From Phytophthora sp. 'mugwort' (taxonomy: Eukaryota; Oomycota; Peronosporomycetes; Peronosporales; Peronosporaceae), in the NCBI GenBank assembly GCA_033558025.1, contig JAUCEF010000011.1, positions 1,984,001 to 2,048,000 on the forward strand: a DNA stretch of 64,000 nucleotides, written 5' to 3'. Below, in pieces: positions 1 through 10,430 of the stretch. The position numbers and the translations under genes are program-made. The stretch's first letter is position 1. Each line of letters opens with the position of its first letter. Below the pieces are notes generated by a model. It was not told the origin of the DNA, did no database searches, and saw nothing but the letters and a program-made list of their open reading frames with translations.

Positions 1-85
1 TATGTATTTATTGACAGACGTAACGGTGGGGTTCTCACTAGATGAAGTGGTTTTTATTAACTAGCCTTGATGTTTTATTTTGCAG
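1..85 (+). other. 3' part of an intron, START-like gene copy 1
   Basis: This stretch is identical, in inverted orientation, to the intron of the complete copy at 8037-6821. It ends in a pyrimidine-rich tract and an AG at 84-85. The upstream exon, which would carry the basic coiled coil, lies left of the window. Confidence 0.8.
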
Positions 86-933
86 GAGCGACAGACGGGA
101 AGTCCGTTGTGCAGACACATTCACCTGCCTCGAGAGTGGTGGGAGCGGCGGCAAGTGCTGCTGAGTCTCAAGAGTGACATGATCATGAAAGGTTGCCAGT
201 ATGTGGTGGCTCGCAGTCAACACCTGGACTTGATGAAGCCCCAACTTATGGACCATCGGTATGAGGACGCGCAGGGCAATTTTTGCTGTGAAAGGTTCGA
301 GTTCTTCCACTTCACGGGCGTCCAGTCCATTAAGCAGGTGTTCGAGGCTATTAAGTACTTTATGCTCAATATGGAGATCACCATCTCAGAAGCTCTGGGG
401 CACACGACAGTGCGTGAAGACTATGACACAGTCGATGACGGGACGTCCATTTGGAATTATCGGTTGCTGTCGACGGACAGCCACGGGATCACGTCGGAAG
501 TGAACAAGGTGGTGCTGACGGAATACTTTGACGAGTCGGTGGAGATGGGAGGGGGACCTTGTGCGGTGGTGGTCACGGACAGCGTCGACGTCGATGACTT
601 GTATCCGTACAAACCACAGCAGAGTGTACGTAGAGACATTAGTGCTACGACCGTGTTGACGGAAATGAGGCGTAAGAAGCACAAGCGATCGATGTCAACT
701 GAGATACAAGTCAGTCACACAAACGATAGCAGCGGAGGAAACGCCTCTCAGATTAATGCCGTGCCGAATGGTGACGACGAGGGCGAAGAACTGGTGGTCG
801 TAATGCAACGTGCAGCTTTCATGAAGATGCACAAGCCTGAGTTTGAGATCTCACGAAGTGCCATGCGCTCGCTGAAGGAAGGCATAGCGAGCTGGGGAGA
901 GGTCGAGGTTCAGTCGATCCGAGGAGCGGTCAA
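1..933 (+). repeat. left arm of large inverted duplication
   Basis: Bases 1-933 equal the reverse complement of 6828-7760, with position x pairing with 7761-x. Identity covers the intron tail and almost the whole second exon. The first differences are at 934 (T versus C) and 939 (G versus A); both are silent, and the second changes a TGA stop to TAA. Sequence diverges fully after the stop codon. The arm probably continues left of the window. Confidence 0.92.
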
Positions 934-940
934 TGCTTGA
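86..940 (+). CDS. START-like domain protein, subfamily A, copy 1 (5' end outside window)
   Basis: This is the second exon of a two-exon gene, 284 residues plus a TGA stop; it opens after the acceptor AG at 84-85. The protein matches residue for residue the second exon of the inverted copy at 6821-8037. Visible features are an HIHLPREWW start, a YEDAQGNF segment, a TVREDYD block and a TDSVDVDDLYPY block, followed by a Ser/Thr/Asn-rich loop and a short C-terminal helix. The fold resembles START/SRPBCC-type ligand-binding domains, and the family resembles proteins annotated as M96 mating-specific in Phytophthora; both are family-level inferences. No enzymatic motif is seen. The missing first exon should encode about 86 residues of basic coiled coil, judging from the twin copy. 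Confidence 0.8.
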   Translation, partial: ERQTGSPLCRHIHLPREWWERRQVLLSLKSDMIMKGCQYVVARSQHLDLMKPQLMDHRYEDAQGNFCCERFEFFHFTGVQSIKQVFEAIKYFMLNMEITISEALGHTTVREDYDTVDDGTSIWNYRLLSTDSHGITSEVNKVVLTEYFDESVEMGGGPCAVVVTDSVDVDDLYPYKPQQSVRRDISATTVLTEMRRKKHKRSMSTEIQVSHTNDSSGGNASQINAVPNGDDEGEELVVVMQRAAFMKMHKPEFEISRSAMRSLKEGIASWGEVEVQSIRGAVNA

Positions 941-1151
941 TAATTAAAACTATCGTTGGTAGCAACGCGCCGGGACAGGGGGATTGCACAGTATATGTAG
1001 TAGAAAAACAGTGTTGTCTGTGTTGTTAAATGCGATCATCCCCTGGTCAACGTGGGATAATCATCAGTTCTGCGCACCCGTGGAGTAATCAGAGCGGGGC
1101 TAACCGACGTTGACGCCGCATCGAAGCTGATCCTTTTTTTTTTCACAGTCT

Positions 1152-1164
1152 TCAATTGCACTTT
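1152..1164 (+). promoter_or_regulatory. possible Inr/FPR-like core promoter
   Basis: The string TCAATTGCACTTT lies about 20 bases before the start codon of the next gene and partly resembles the oomycete initiator plus flanking promoter region. The spacing is short and the match is imperfect. Confidence 0.3.
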
Positions 1165-1183
1165 AAGCACTCAACCTACTGTC

Positions 1184-2266
1184 ATGGTGAACCGCCAACA
1201 ACGAACAAGTTTTAATGCTACCCTCCGTCCGAAGAAGAGGATTGCGACCTACGTGATCCGCAAAGAAGAAGCCCGTGCGCTGAAAGAGGAAGTGCAAGCA
1301 CTACGGAAACAACTTGCAGCCCTCCAGGACGCCAAACACGGTGTCACCATCGAACTTACCGCTGCCAAGAATCAAAGGATGCGAGAGTGGCTGCACACTC
1401 AACAGCTCGAAATTGCAGCTACGAGCGCTTTGATTTCCAGTCACCTCTCAAGTCAAGGGGATAATCCGATTAAAGCGCACATTCATTTGCCCATGCATTG
1501 GTCAGGTAGACGAGAGACGCTTATGGGCATGAAGAACGACAAGTTCAGGCAAGGCTATGCCTACTTAACAGCACGTTGTCACAACTTGGATATGACGAAA
1601 GATCACGTCTCGTTAGACCAGTACGAAGATGCCGACGGGAACGTCTTCAGCCAACGCTTCGATGTGACTCACTTTCGTGGTGTCAAGTCCCTCAAACAGG
1701 TCTACGATGCGCTGACGTTCTTCATGTTTAATATGGAGATCAGTGTCTCAGAGACGTTGGGTGATATCACTGTTCGAGAGGACTACGATAGTCTTGAGGA
1801 TGGCGCCTACATTTCTAATCAGCGCCTTGTCTCGAACCATGACAGCGTGACGTCGGAAGCGAACACGGCCTACTTTGCGCAGTATTTCGAAGGTCCTAAT
1901 GAATTTGAGAGCTTGTCGTGTGTTATGGTGGCGACGGACAGCATTGACGAAGACGATTTGCACCCATACAACTCGCTTGAAGTCGTCCGACGAGATGTCA
2001 CTGCCGCTGTTTTGCTAACACAAGAGCGATGCTCGAGGCCAGCACAGACACAGTCACCAACTAGTGTGGGCAAGGAGTTGAGTCAAGAGGACAGTGACGA
2101 TGACGAAGAAATTGTGGTAGTCATGCATCGTGCCGCGTTCTTGAAGACCTGCAGTCCGAGTTTCAACGTACCTGAGAACATATTGGCTGAAATGAACGAG
2201 CGGATTAGCCAGTGGCCCAAGGTGATGATACAGACAATTCGTGAGGTGCTTGACGCTCAATCGTAG
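1184..2266 (+). CDS. START-like protein with basic coiled-coil N-terminus, subfamily A, intronless copy
   Basis: A single exon encodes 360 residues from ATG to TAG. Residues about 15-60 carry a basic patch (RPKKRIATYVIRKEE) and then leucine-spaced helix (LKEEVQALRKQLAAL), a bZIP-like layout without a canonical bZIP asparagine/arginine signature. From about residue 95 (AHIHLPMHWSGRRE) the START-like region follows, with YEDADGNVF, ITVREDYD and TDSIDEDDLHPY blocks. It is a clear but diverged paralogue of the copies on either side. They carry an intron at the coiled-coil/START boundary, and here the reading frame runs straight through, so the intron was lost or the gene came from a spliced transcript. 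It is convergent with the next gene, with about 96 bases between stop codons. A role in DNA binding or ligand sensing is inference only. Confidence 0.85.
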   Translation: MVNRQQRTSFNATLRPKKRIATYVIRKEEARALKEEVQALRKQLAALQDAKHGVTIELTAAKNQRMREWLHTQQLEIAATSALISSHLSSQGDNPIKAHIHLPMHWSGRRETLMGMKNDKFRQGYAYLTARCHNLDMTKDHVSLDQYEDADGNVFSQRFDVTHFRGVKSLKQVYDALTFFMFNMEISVSETLGDITVREDYDSLEDGAYISNQRLVSNHDSVTSEANTAYFAQYFEGPNEFESLSCVMVATDSIDEDDLHPYNSLEVVRRDVTAAVLLTQERCSRPAQTQSPTSVGKELSQEDSDDDEEIVVVMHRAAFLKTCSPSFNVPENILAEMNERISQWPKVMIQTIREVLDAQS

Positions 2267-2362
2267 GCAGATTGCTACATTTCCGGTTCATTATAACCTC
2301 AAATGAGGGAGCTACATATAAAAAATGACCAAATCTTCATTCCAATCTGCATACTTAGTAGG

Positions 2363-3554
2363 TTATAACGCATCGACAAACTCGCGTATAGTTTGAAGCA
2401 TGACTTTAATCCAGCTTGCAGATCCATCGCCGAGAGCGTTAAGTGCGTGTGCTGGGATGTTAATCCCAGAACTGATGACCTTCAGGAAAGATGCACATCG
2501 AATAACCACCATCAACTCTTGGTCACATTCCTCGGCAGCTTCAAATGTGGCTCCACTTTCACCTTCTTCAGCATATTCAGCTTTACCCGTCCACTGATAA
2601 TGCTGCTGCATGCTTTGGCCCCCATCTCTTCGTTTTGTCCGCCTTACTTCCGACATGACAAGTGCTGCGCTCACATCAATTCGGACCCTTGTCTCTGGGT
2701 GATATGGGTGTAAATCGTCTTTGTCAACACTATCCGTGACCATAACTGCGCAAGGTCCACCACCCACAAGGCTCTGAGAGTCGTCGTATTTGTCGTACAA
2801 GACCTTGTTCGACTCGGTCACAATTCCACTAGGACGAGCCGAGATCAATCGAAAACTACCGATCGATTCGTCATCTCCAATAGTATCGTAGTCTTCTCTT
2901 ACAGTGACATGTCCCAGCGCTTCGGTTGTGCTGATCTCTACATTGGTCAAGAAGAATTTGGCCGCTTCGTAAACCTCCTTCATAGACCTCATCCCAACCA
3001 ACTGGTTTACTTCAAAGCGGTTACAGCAGAAATTCCCCTCAGCGTCTTCATAGCGATGCTCCGAGCTGTTTCTGGTCTCCAAATTCATATTTTGCGCGCG
3101 CGCAAGGACGTACTGGAGAGCGCCGTCCAGCTTTTCGTCTTTCAGGTTCACGAGTATTTGCTTCCGCTTCTCCCAACATTTGGGCAGGTGAATGTACGAG
3201 TACAGTGGATTCATGGTCTGCTTCTCCTACGTGTTTCCGATAAATAATATATATAAGAATAATATTTAAGCCTTAAAAAAGTAGAATACAACAACTAACC
3301 TGAAAGTTCATGAGTTCGGACTGAGCGCCAGCAAAGACCAGTTGTTGACCCTCCAGAAGCTCCTGCAGCATGTTTTTAGTCTGCAGTGAGTGTCCGAGCA
3401 GTAACAAGTGGTCGCTTGGCGTCATGGCAGCTTGCTCTGCTTGGGCCTGTAGCTCTCGGACTTGGCTCTGCAGCGTTGCGATCTGCTTCTTCAGCGCCTC
3501 GGCCTCCTCCCTCCGCACCGTGTTCGTTGGCTTGCGCTTCTTAATCGGTGGCAT
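2363..3554 (-). CDS. START-like protein with basic coiled-coil N-terminus, subfamily A, two exons
   Basis: Exon 1 is 3554-3300 (85 codons) and exon 2 is 3226-2363 (287 codons plus stop), separated by a 73-bp GT-AG intron in phase 0; the product is 372 residues. The ATG at 3554 is preferred because the open frame upstream begins only with a TTG codon. Exon 1 has the basic segment (IKKRKPTNTVRREEAEAL) and leucine/glutamine heptads. Exon 2 opens EKQTMNPLYSYIHLP, aligning with the ERQTGSPL start in the inverted copies, and keeps the YEDAEGNF, VTVREDYD and TDSVDKDDLHPY blocks. Spacing and conservation suggest a functional gene. The M96-like label is by resemblance. Confidence 0.85.
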
Positions 3555-4564
3555 ATTGGTAAGTAAGCAAGTGTCTTCTTGTCTCCCTCCCAAGTCATCA
3601 ATGCCAGAATGTTGGTGAGATAAGCTTAGGGAAGGGTGTAATCAGCCCGGCACAGATAGGTGACAATCATTCTTAAAATAATGGCAACTAGACGAGTAAT
3701 CAGAGCCTTGTTCACGGCCTTCAAATCTCCTTCAACGGACCCAACAGCACAAGACGGGCCGAATTGCTACATATATGTTAGTCGTCGTGCCTTCTAACCT
3801 TGCCAGCAAGAATTAATGCTGTAGTTACGTGTTTTGGTGTGCGTTAAATGAAGTTAATGTGCTTGTAGGGTCAGAGTGTTATCTGCCAGCCAAGTTTACG
3901 TTTTTATTCTTCGTTTTTAACCATAATACAGTAATAATTAGTTTATTAGTTTTATTTAATCAAATTGATCCTTAAATGATGTTAAGGTGCTTGTAGGGTA
4001 TCATATAGCATATAGGTGTGAGGTTTGAATTTTGGGGAGTAGCCGAGTCAAACGGAAAACACGGCTGAACGAAATACTTGTGAAGTGTGTTCTCTGTGGT
4101 CGCCCAAGCTTTCCTTTGGGGTTCGTTCAAGTCGAAGAGGAACGGCCAACCTGTTGTACTCGAACAGAGTTGCAGATTGTTAGCTTTGAATACAATTAAA
4201 ACTTTTGAGCTTTCTTATCGTCCAATGCCTGTTTGCAAGTCTCTGCGGTCTCGAAAAAGCTACGATACAGCAGATCAGCGCTTTTAGTCGAACGAGGGTT
4301 GGGAGGAGTTTAGCCACAGCCTCCCTAAAATGGAGGGCGTTACAGCAGCAAGGCACAATAACAGGAGAAGAAAAAATGGAGCGCAGAAAATTGGAAGATT
4401 TTATTTTGGATCGTATCTAGAATTGATCTGGCTGAGGATCAGGACTATGGATCTGAAATCTGAACTGATCACTCCAAAGGTAAATTTGCAAAGGTAAATA
4501 GAGGTGTAGTGGGGAAGTTGCTGCATTATGGGACTGTGTTAGTAGCTACCAATCACGACCTAAA
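3555..4564. other. AT-rich intergenic stretch, no gene seen
   Basis: No convincing coding region is seen. It holds a short direct duplication (3844-3871 and 3972-3999). Open frames around 4087-4420 are short and have no recognisable motifs. Confidence 0.5.
3844..3999 (+). repeat. 28-bp direct repeat pair, 128 bp apart
   Basis: Bases 3844-3871 and 3972-3999 match at 26 of 28 positions and both end in GTGCTTGTAGGGT. They could be the ends of a small lost insertion or a local duplication. Confidence 0.7.
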
Positions 4565-5930
4565 CTACGGCACTTGTGATCGATCCAGAGTCGGTGGCGG
4601 ACGAAGCAACCACCTTGAGTCGCTCTCGATGTCTGCAGGAATATCGATGGGATCACGAAGCTGGATACGCTCGCGAACGAGTTCTAGCGGTATGACGGCG
4701 AGGAATGTCGGCAACACGGCGCACGTACTCTTGCGAAATTGTCTTGATCACCGTCACGAAAGTTGCCATCGAGGGATGCAGCGTAAGAAATCTACTGCTT
4801 AACTCACGGTTAAACCGTTCGAGGGGATTGTTCGTTCTGGCGATCAGCTCGTTGTCCAGTCCGAAGACGTTCCAGACGTCAATCGTGTAGTGCTCGAGCC
4901 ACGTTTGCTCAAAATAACCCAAAAATCCCCCCCCCCTTCTCTACCGAGTAGGTCACTCCAGCTTCAACACAGCGTTGCTTTATCTCACGTTTTACCAATT
5001 TGATGCCATTTCGCCTTTATCAGGCTCAAGCACCGTCAGAATGTCCAACCACACCACGCGTCATAGCAATTAGACATTCATCCTCCGGTATAGCGTAACG
5101 CTTCATTGCACGCCGAAGGGCCTGTTTCGAATGAAACCGGCACCCGAAAACAATTGCGTTCGGGAACTGCGTTTATAGAGAGTCCATCAAAGCAGTTTCG
5201 AAGTTACAGACAATTTCGGCGGGGTCAATCTGCTGGTCTGTTGCTTGAACAATTAAGTGGATCATATCTCAATAGCTATCTGCGGTTCGGGAGGTGCTCA
5301 AAACGTAAAATATTGGAACGAAGACCCCTGACGCGCGATCGTGCACCATGAACATAACGCATTGCGCGTAGCCACTTGGGACACAGCGGAAAGTACCGTC
5401 GACGAATAGCGTAGTTTCATGATAACGTAGGAGCGAGACCAGAGCAGGGTGCGCCCAACCCAAAATACGCGTAGGCTTGTTCAAACTGTCACGGTTTGAT
5501 GTAATGCAGTGAAATTGTAAAAAGGACACTGCTTCATCCAGCGCAAGTGAGAGCGGTGGGATATCTACTGACCTGTGGACATTGCCGGAATAATGCTGGA
5601 CGTGGAAATTGCCGGAATAATGCTGGTCCCTTGCATGGTGCACGCGTCGAATTACTCGAATTACTTGCTGCTCCGATAGACCGCCAATGACAGCGGGGTT
5701 GTCATCTGAGTAGTGCCGACGCCGTAGTTCCTCCCATATATGACGCACAGGCCATGCAACATGCTCAATCGCTAAAAGATCAGCTTGCGCTTTCATTTCA
5801 GCTTCAATGTTGATGACGGAGCTAGCTACCGTTATGTCGCGACACGTGTGTGTCCGTACACGAGAATACCCACGGACGCGATTGTAAATTCCATTTTGCC
5901 GCCGCAGCCCGTCCGAAACTTAGAGCACCA
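4565..5930 (-). pseudogene. MULE-type transposase pseudogene
   Basis: The best-preserved part is an open frame at 5796-5269 containing the MULE catalytic-core signature LFVDGTFRCVPSGYAQC followed by VPIFYVLSTS. After frame breaks, the C-terminal part reappears at about 4922-4565 (VWNVFGLDNELIARTNNPLERFNREL), ending in a proline-rich tail and stop at 4565-4567. Between them the frame is interrupted many times. An internal 15-base motif (CCGGAATAATGCTGG) is duplicated around 5588 and 5613, giving a repeated HYSGN. It lies in the spacer of the large inverted duplication. Mutator-like elements are common in oomycetes; this copy is inactive. Confidence 0.8.
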
Positions 5931-5986
5931 ATAAACAATTTTCCGTAAAGAAGCTCAAGCCCGAGTATATTTGTACCCTTCGAGTA

Positions 5987-6304
5987 TCAAGTTGTACGCT
6001 CCGCACGTCTTGGTGTGTTGCTTCTGCCTTCTACGCCTTGTGCAATCATCTCTTCCGCTTGCTCGTTGCCAGTATCTGCTCCAGTTTCCATTGATCCTGC
6101 ATCGTCTTGAACTCGAGGATGCCCCTCGCTCTCTGCAGCACTTTCGGGGCTGCCATCCGACGATATGGCACCACTCGGCTCCTCCTCCAGATTCTCCTCG
6201 CGCTCCGCCTCGCCGGCGGCACCAACGTCCGCTTCCAGCATCTCAGTTGAGGCCCTTGATGCAACTTCCCAACTGACTGAGTTCTCAACACTCCAGCGGA
6301 GCAC
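5987..6304 (-). CDS. uncharacterised acidic open frame, possibly the decayed N-terminus of the MULE
   Basis: A 105-codon frame is rich in Glu, Ala and Ser (EAEREENLEEEPSG...). It has no recognised domain. It lies just upstream of the MULE on the same strand, so it may be part of that element rather than a host gene. Confidence 0.25.
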   Translation of the reverse strand: MLRWSVENSVSWEVASRASTEMLEADVGAAGEAEREENLEEEPSGAISSDGSPESAAESEGHPRVQDDAGSMETGADTGNEQAEEMIAQGVEGRSNTPRRAERTT

Positions 6305-6820
6305 CTTACGTTTTCAAATCTCTTTTCAGATCTTCCCTGCGACATCTACCTGATCATAAACCGATCAGTTCCGTATACGATCCATTTGGGAGGTAACCAG
6401 ACAATTAACGAAAGGGTTAAGGGCTGCAAGATAGCGCAAATGCTCTTGACGTAGAGTCCGTCAGCTACCACTTCTTATATAAGAAGTGATCCAAAGGCTC
6501 CTAAGGCAACATGTACCCTCACCAAATCATACCTTTAGCCCTACTCGCGACTTGCATAAGTCGGGAACGACAATGAATTCCTGATTTGGGAACATTATAG
6601 TAATTGTAGACATACCGGTACAAATATCATATTTTAACTATTCCTGTATTCGTATTGTACCATACATTTTGCTGGGGGCGAATACTACATGGATCTAGGT
6701 GCCCGGTTCTTATAGAGGTACAAGTTGCTCGAGAACCAGAGGTCCAGTGTGCACTAACATATCTTACCACCTTGGGTGCAGCATAATAGCCGAGGTGTCC
6801 CCATCCATGGCCTTGGGCTA
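6305..6820. other. intergenic stretch, no gene seen
   Basis: The only structure noticed is a perfect 20-bp palindrome at 6469-6488. This segment separates the MULE from the right arm of the inverted duplication. Confidence 0.5.
6469..6488. repeat. perfect 20-bp palindrome
   Basis: CACTTCTTAT is followed directly by its reverse complement ATAAGAAGTG with no spacer. It may be a dimeric protein-binding site or a chance or transposon-derived palindrome. Confidence 0.7.
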
Positions 6821-8037
6821 TTAAGCGTTGACCGCTCCTCGGATCGACTGAACCTCGACCTCTCCCCAGCTCGCTATGCCTTCCTTCAGCGAGCGCATGG
6901 CACTTCGTGAGATCTCAAACTCAGGCTTGTGCATCTTCATGAAAGCTGCACGTTGCATTACGACCACCAGTTCTTCGCCCTCGTCGTCACCATTCGGCAC
7001 GGCATTAATCTGAGAGGCGTTTCCTCCGCTGCTATCGTTTGTGTGACTGACTTGTATCTCAGTTGACATCGATCGCTTGTGCTTCTTACGCCTCATTTCC
7101 GTCAACACGGTCGTAGCACTAATGTCTCTACGTACACTCTGCTGTGGTTTGTACGGATACAAGTCATCGACGTCGACGCTGTCCGTGACCACCACCGCAC
7201 AAGGTCCCCCTCCCATCTCCACCGACTCGTCAAAGTATTCCGTCAGCACCACCTTGTTCACTTCCGACGTGATCCCGTGGCTGTCCGTCGACAGCAACCG
7301 ATAATTCCAAATGGACGTCCCGTCATCGACTGTGTCATAGTCTTCACGCACTGTCGTGTGCCCCAGAGCTTCTGAGATGGTGATCTCCATATTGAGCATA
7401 AAGTACTTAATAGCCTCGAACACCTGCTTAATGGACTGGACGCCCGTGAAGTGGAAGAACTCGAACCTTTCACAGCAAAAATTGCCCTGCGCGTCCTCAT
7501 ACCGATGGTCCATAAGTTGGGGCTTCATCAAGTCCAGGTGTTGACTGCGAGCCACCACATACTGGCAACCTTTCATGATCATGTCACTCTTGAGACTCAG
7601 CAGCACTTGCCGCCGCTCCCACCACTCTCGAGGCAGGTGAATGTGTCTGCACAACGGACTTCCCGTCTGTCGCTCCTGCAAAATAAAACATCAAGGCTAG
7701 TTAATAAAAACCACTTCATCTAGTGAGAACCCCACCGTTACGTCTGTCAATAAATACATAATAAGGAATATAGTCTTGCCTGCATCCCGGCCAGCATGGA
7801 ACGCGCGCCGGCTACTGCCAGCTGCTGGCCGTGTATTACATCTCGGAGGGATTTGTTGGCGCCCACGGCCTCCAGGAGATGGGCCCTGGAGCTCCGCGGA
7901 CGAGCCTGCAACCGCGCCAACTGCCTCTGTAGCACTAGCAGCCGCGCCTGGAGCCTCTTCACTTCATCCTGCCGCACCAGGTACGAAGGTCTGCGGCGCT
8001 TGGGCCCACCGCGCCGCCGTTCCTGTCTCTCCGTCAT
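6821..8037 (-). CDS. START-like protein with basic coiled-coil N-terminus, subfamily A, inverted twin of copy 1
   Basis: Exon 1 is 8037-7780 (86 codons) and exon 2 is 7675-6821 (284 codons plus TAA), giving 370 residues. The 104-bp intron 7779-7676 begins with GC, not GT (CAG|GCAAGA), and ends TTTTGCAG, making it a GC-AG intron. No nearby GT donor keeps the frame open: the first GT leads to an immediate stop on joining. Exon 1 encodes a strongly basic stretch (RRRGGPKRRRPSYLVRQDE) and an arginine/leucine/glutamine coiled coil. Exon 2 is identical in protein to 86-940 on the other strand. The recent duplication or gene conversion stops exactly at the stop codon. Confidence 0.87.
6828..7760 (-). 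repeat. right arm of large inverted duplication
   Basis: This is the reverse complement of 1-933 with no mismatch. The 5.9-kb spacer carries two subfamily A genes and a MULE. Confidence 0.92.
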
Positions 8038-8299
8038 GTCCTATTGTTTTCGATTAGGAATAATTCATGAATGGACCCAATCACCCAGTAGAATAAAAAA
8101 ATCGAAAGACCGCAGTGGGTTACGGAAATGTGGTAGTTCAAATATCAAGTTTGGAGTTAGGGTACAGATTAGCGTCATGAGCTTAAGACTCTTGGGCTTG
8201 TAGATAGTCGTTATACAATAATGTGGCTTTGTAAGACAGCCTCTGTCAAACTAAATAATGAACGACTGCACAAGTCTTGATCGAGTCCACCCCATTAGG

Positions 8300-8554
8300 T
8301 TACGCAACAGCGCTTTCTATCGACAGCGTATTGGTCGGTATCCTTGTATAGAGAATCGATATTTGGGTCTTTACTAAAGACCCAAATATCGATTTTCTAG
8401 ACTTCTTCTCTGAGAAATTGTTTATCGACATGTCCAGATCATTATCAGAAAGGTCAAAGGATCGTCTAATTTTTGTTCGAAGCACGCAAGTCTGTTCCCG
8501 TCGAGCAATCCACAGCTTGGGCAGATTGAACATCCCTCTTAAATGATCATCCAT
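8300..8554 (-). pseudogene. eroded fragment resembling the start of a subfamily A second exon
   Basis: From 8554 the minus strand reads MDDHLRGMFNLPKLWIARRE, which recalls MNPLYSYIHLPKCWEKRK of the neighbouring paralogue (LPK-W-RRE spacing). Similarity fades after about 25 residues. It may be a relic of a further copy, but the match is short. Confidence 0.35.
8354..8394. repeat. perfect hairpin, 20-bp arms, 1-nt loop
   Basis: Arms 8354-8373 and 8375-8394 are exact reverse complements around a single C at 8374. The arm begins AATCGATATTTGGGTC. It sits in the gap between subfamily A and B genes. Confidence 0.85.
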
Positions 8555-8670
8555 TATTATAATTAACGAATTTACTCGTCGTCTTTTCAACGTCCAATTG
8601 ACGGACAAACTACAACTACATGCAGAAAGCAGTAAGTTCTGTTTGCGGCTTTGTGCACCCAAACCCAAGC

Positions 8671-10430
8671 TTAATTGTCGAGAGTGCAGCAGCAACCCGT
8701 TACATCGCATTGCGAGTCGTCTTGTACCCCCTCGCTCGAGCAACAACAACCCGTATCGTTGCGCGGTAGGCGGTCGATGATAAGCGCTTTCGTCTTGCCA
8801 TGACAGTTGAACATATTCCGGAAAAAACAACCTTGCTGCTTCCACGAAACCTTGTGCGGGTACATGTGAAATCTCGCCATCAGGTATCGTTTCATCACCA
8901 CGTACATCTTGCCGTCAGCATCTACATGTCTGGAAAGAACAGCAGCACTGGTAACATCCTTTCGAATGCGATTCGACGTGTCATATGGGTACAACTCGTC
9001 CTGGTCGACGTAGTCTGTCGTGAGCACGGCCGAGTCGTCCTCGAACTGGCAAAAGAAAACACCGTTCGATTCCATATCCGGCATTCGGTCCGACTTTTTC
9101 ATTCCAGTTTGTTTCATGCTGGAAACAACGCGTTGGTGCATAAAGTTGCATTTAATGGTACCAAACGACTAAAAAGAAAGATCGAGCACATATTTAGAAC
9201 CGCAGATATAAGACAAAAGGTGCGCTCACTTACCTCACGAAGTGCTGTCGTCCCCCATGCTTGATTCAGAGCTTCGTCTTGTTCCGCAAGTTGTCGATAA
9301 AGGCCACAAGCAAGCTGAAAAATGTTCACGCCGTCGTATCGGGCGATGGAAAAGTGGACACAGTAGTGCTTGCCGTACTGGTCAAACATGTCCGAATATT
9401 CGTAAGGCTGGCAACAGTCCAGACCCTGAGACTTTCTCTCGATAAACTTGTACGCCGTCTCGATTTTCTCTCTGCGCAACGACAGGAGCGTGTTCTTCCT
9501 CTCCATGAAGTCCTTGCCTAGGCGAATGTAGGACTCTAAAGGCGTCATCAATGAGAAACGCTGCACACAAAACGTCAGAATACGAAGTTTTTTCGCTTGT
9601 GGCAACTGGATTGGCACAAAATGGACACGTACCAGCTCGTTCACGGGAGCGATCTCTAGCATGGCCTTGACATTCTCAATGAAAACGTTCTGGTTCCGGA
9701 CAAGTCCATTCAATAGCCGGTTTTCGTGTTGCTTAAGCACCAGCTTCTGGTCTTTAGCAAGTCGACGCTCTCGACGTGTACATTTAGTCCTTTTGCGGTG
9801 ATGCATTCGACTGGAGTTAGCACAAGTTTCTAAAAAATCCTTCTGAGCGTTTAAATACTTGGCCTCCTTTTCCAGTATTTCCTTCTCCTGTATTGCCACG
9901 CAGCATTCTGTTAGACCCACGCCGACTTTCTTGTTTCTAAAACTGTAAGCACGTACTCCCACGGCCTCTTCATCATCTAACTCCCCATCATTTCCCCCCG
10001 CGTCATCTTCAGGCAGAGAATTGTTTGTGGATGCCACTAAAGACGGAAGAAAAGTGGCTGCTTCCTGTTCATGTCGTTCTTGGGACTGCAGCATTATTTC
10101 TATATCGAGTTCATCGCAGTCGGCCTTGTTCGGCAGGCTGCCTATCAGCAGAGGACTCAAAAACCTCGGCAAGTCGTCGAAAAAGTCGGATTCCTGCTCT
10201 TGATCGAGGCCAAGGGCATCCACCGGCTCTAAGAGCGGTTCTGCTTCCAGTGCCAGTTTTTCCAGCTCGTCGGGAGTCTCATATGGTAAGAAACTGGTGA
10301 AACGACCTTCCTCAGTCGATGCAGTGGTAATAAGTACCGTCGATTCCACGTCAGAGCTGCCGCCATCTTCGTCCAGTAGCTGAAGCACATCATTTCCGCG
10401 CATCAAGTCATGAGGAAAGCTTGCCTTCAT
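8671..10430 (-). CDS. START-like protein, subfamily B, three exons
   Basis: Exons are 10430-9633 (266 codons), 9560-9234 (109 codons) and 9168-8671 (165 codons plus stop), with introns of 72 and 65 bp (GT-AG, both phase 0); the product is 540 residues. The N-terminus has the paralogue-conserved DLMRGNDVLQLLDED motif and a long acidic region. Around residues 190-265 a basic segment (RKRTKCTRRERRLAKDQK) is flanked by predicted helix and ends in APVNEL. The START-like part opens LMTPLESYIRLGKDF and contains SDMFDQYGKHYC, TDYVDQDELYPYD and MYPHKVS. The C-terminus has two CCC clusters, like a metal- or lipid-attachment tail. It looks intact. A transcription-factor-like or ligand-sensing role is inference; the family resembles M96 annotations. 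Confidence 0.85.
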
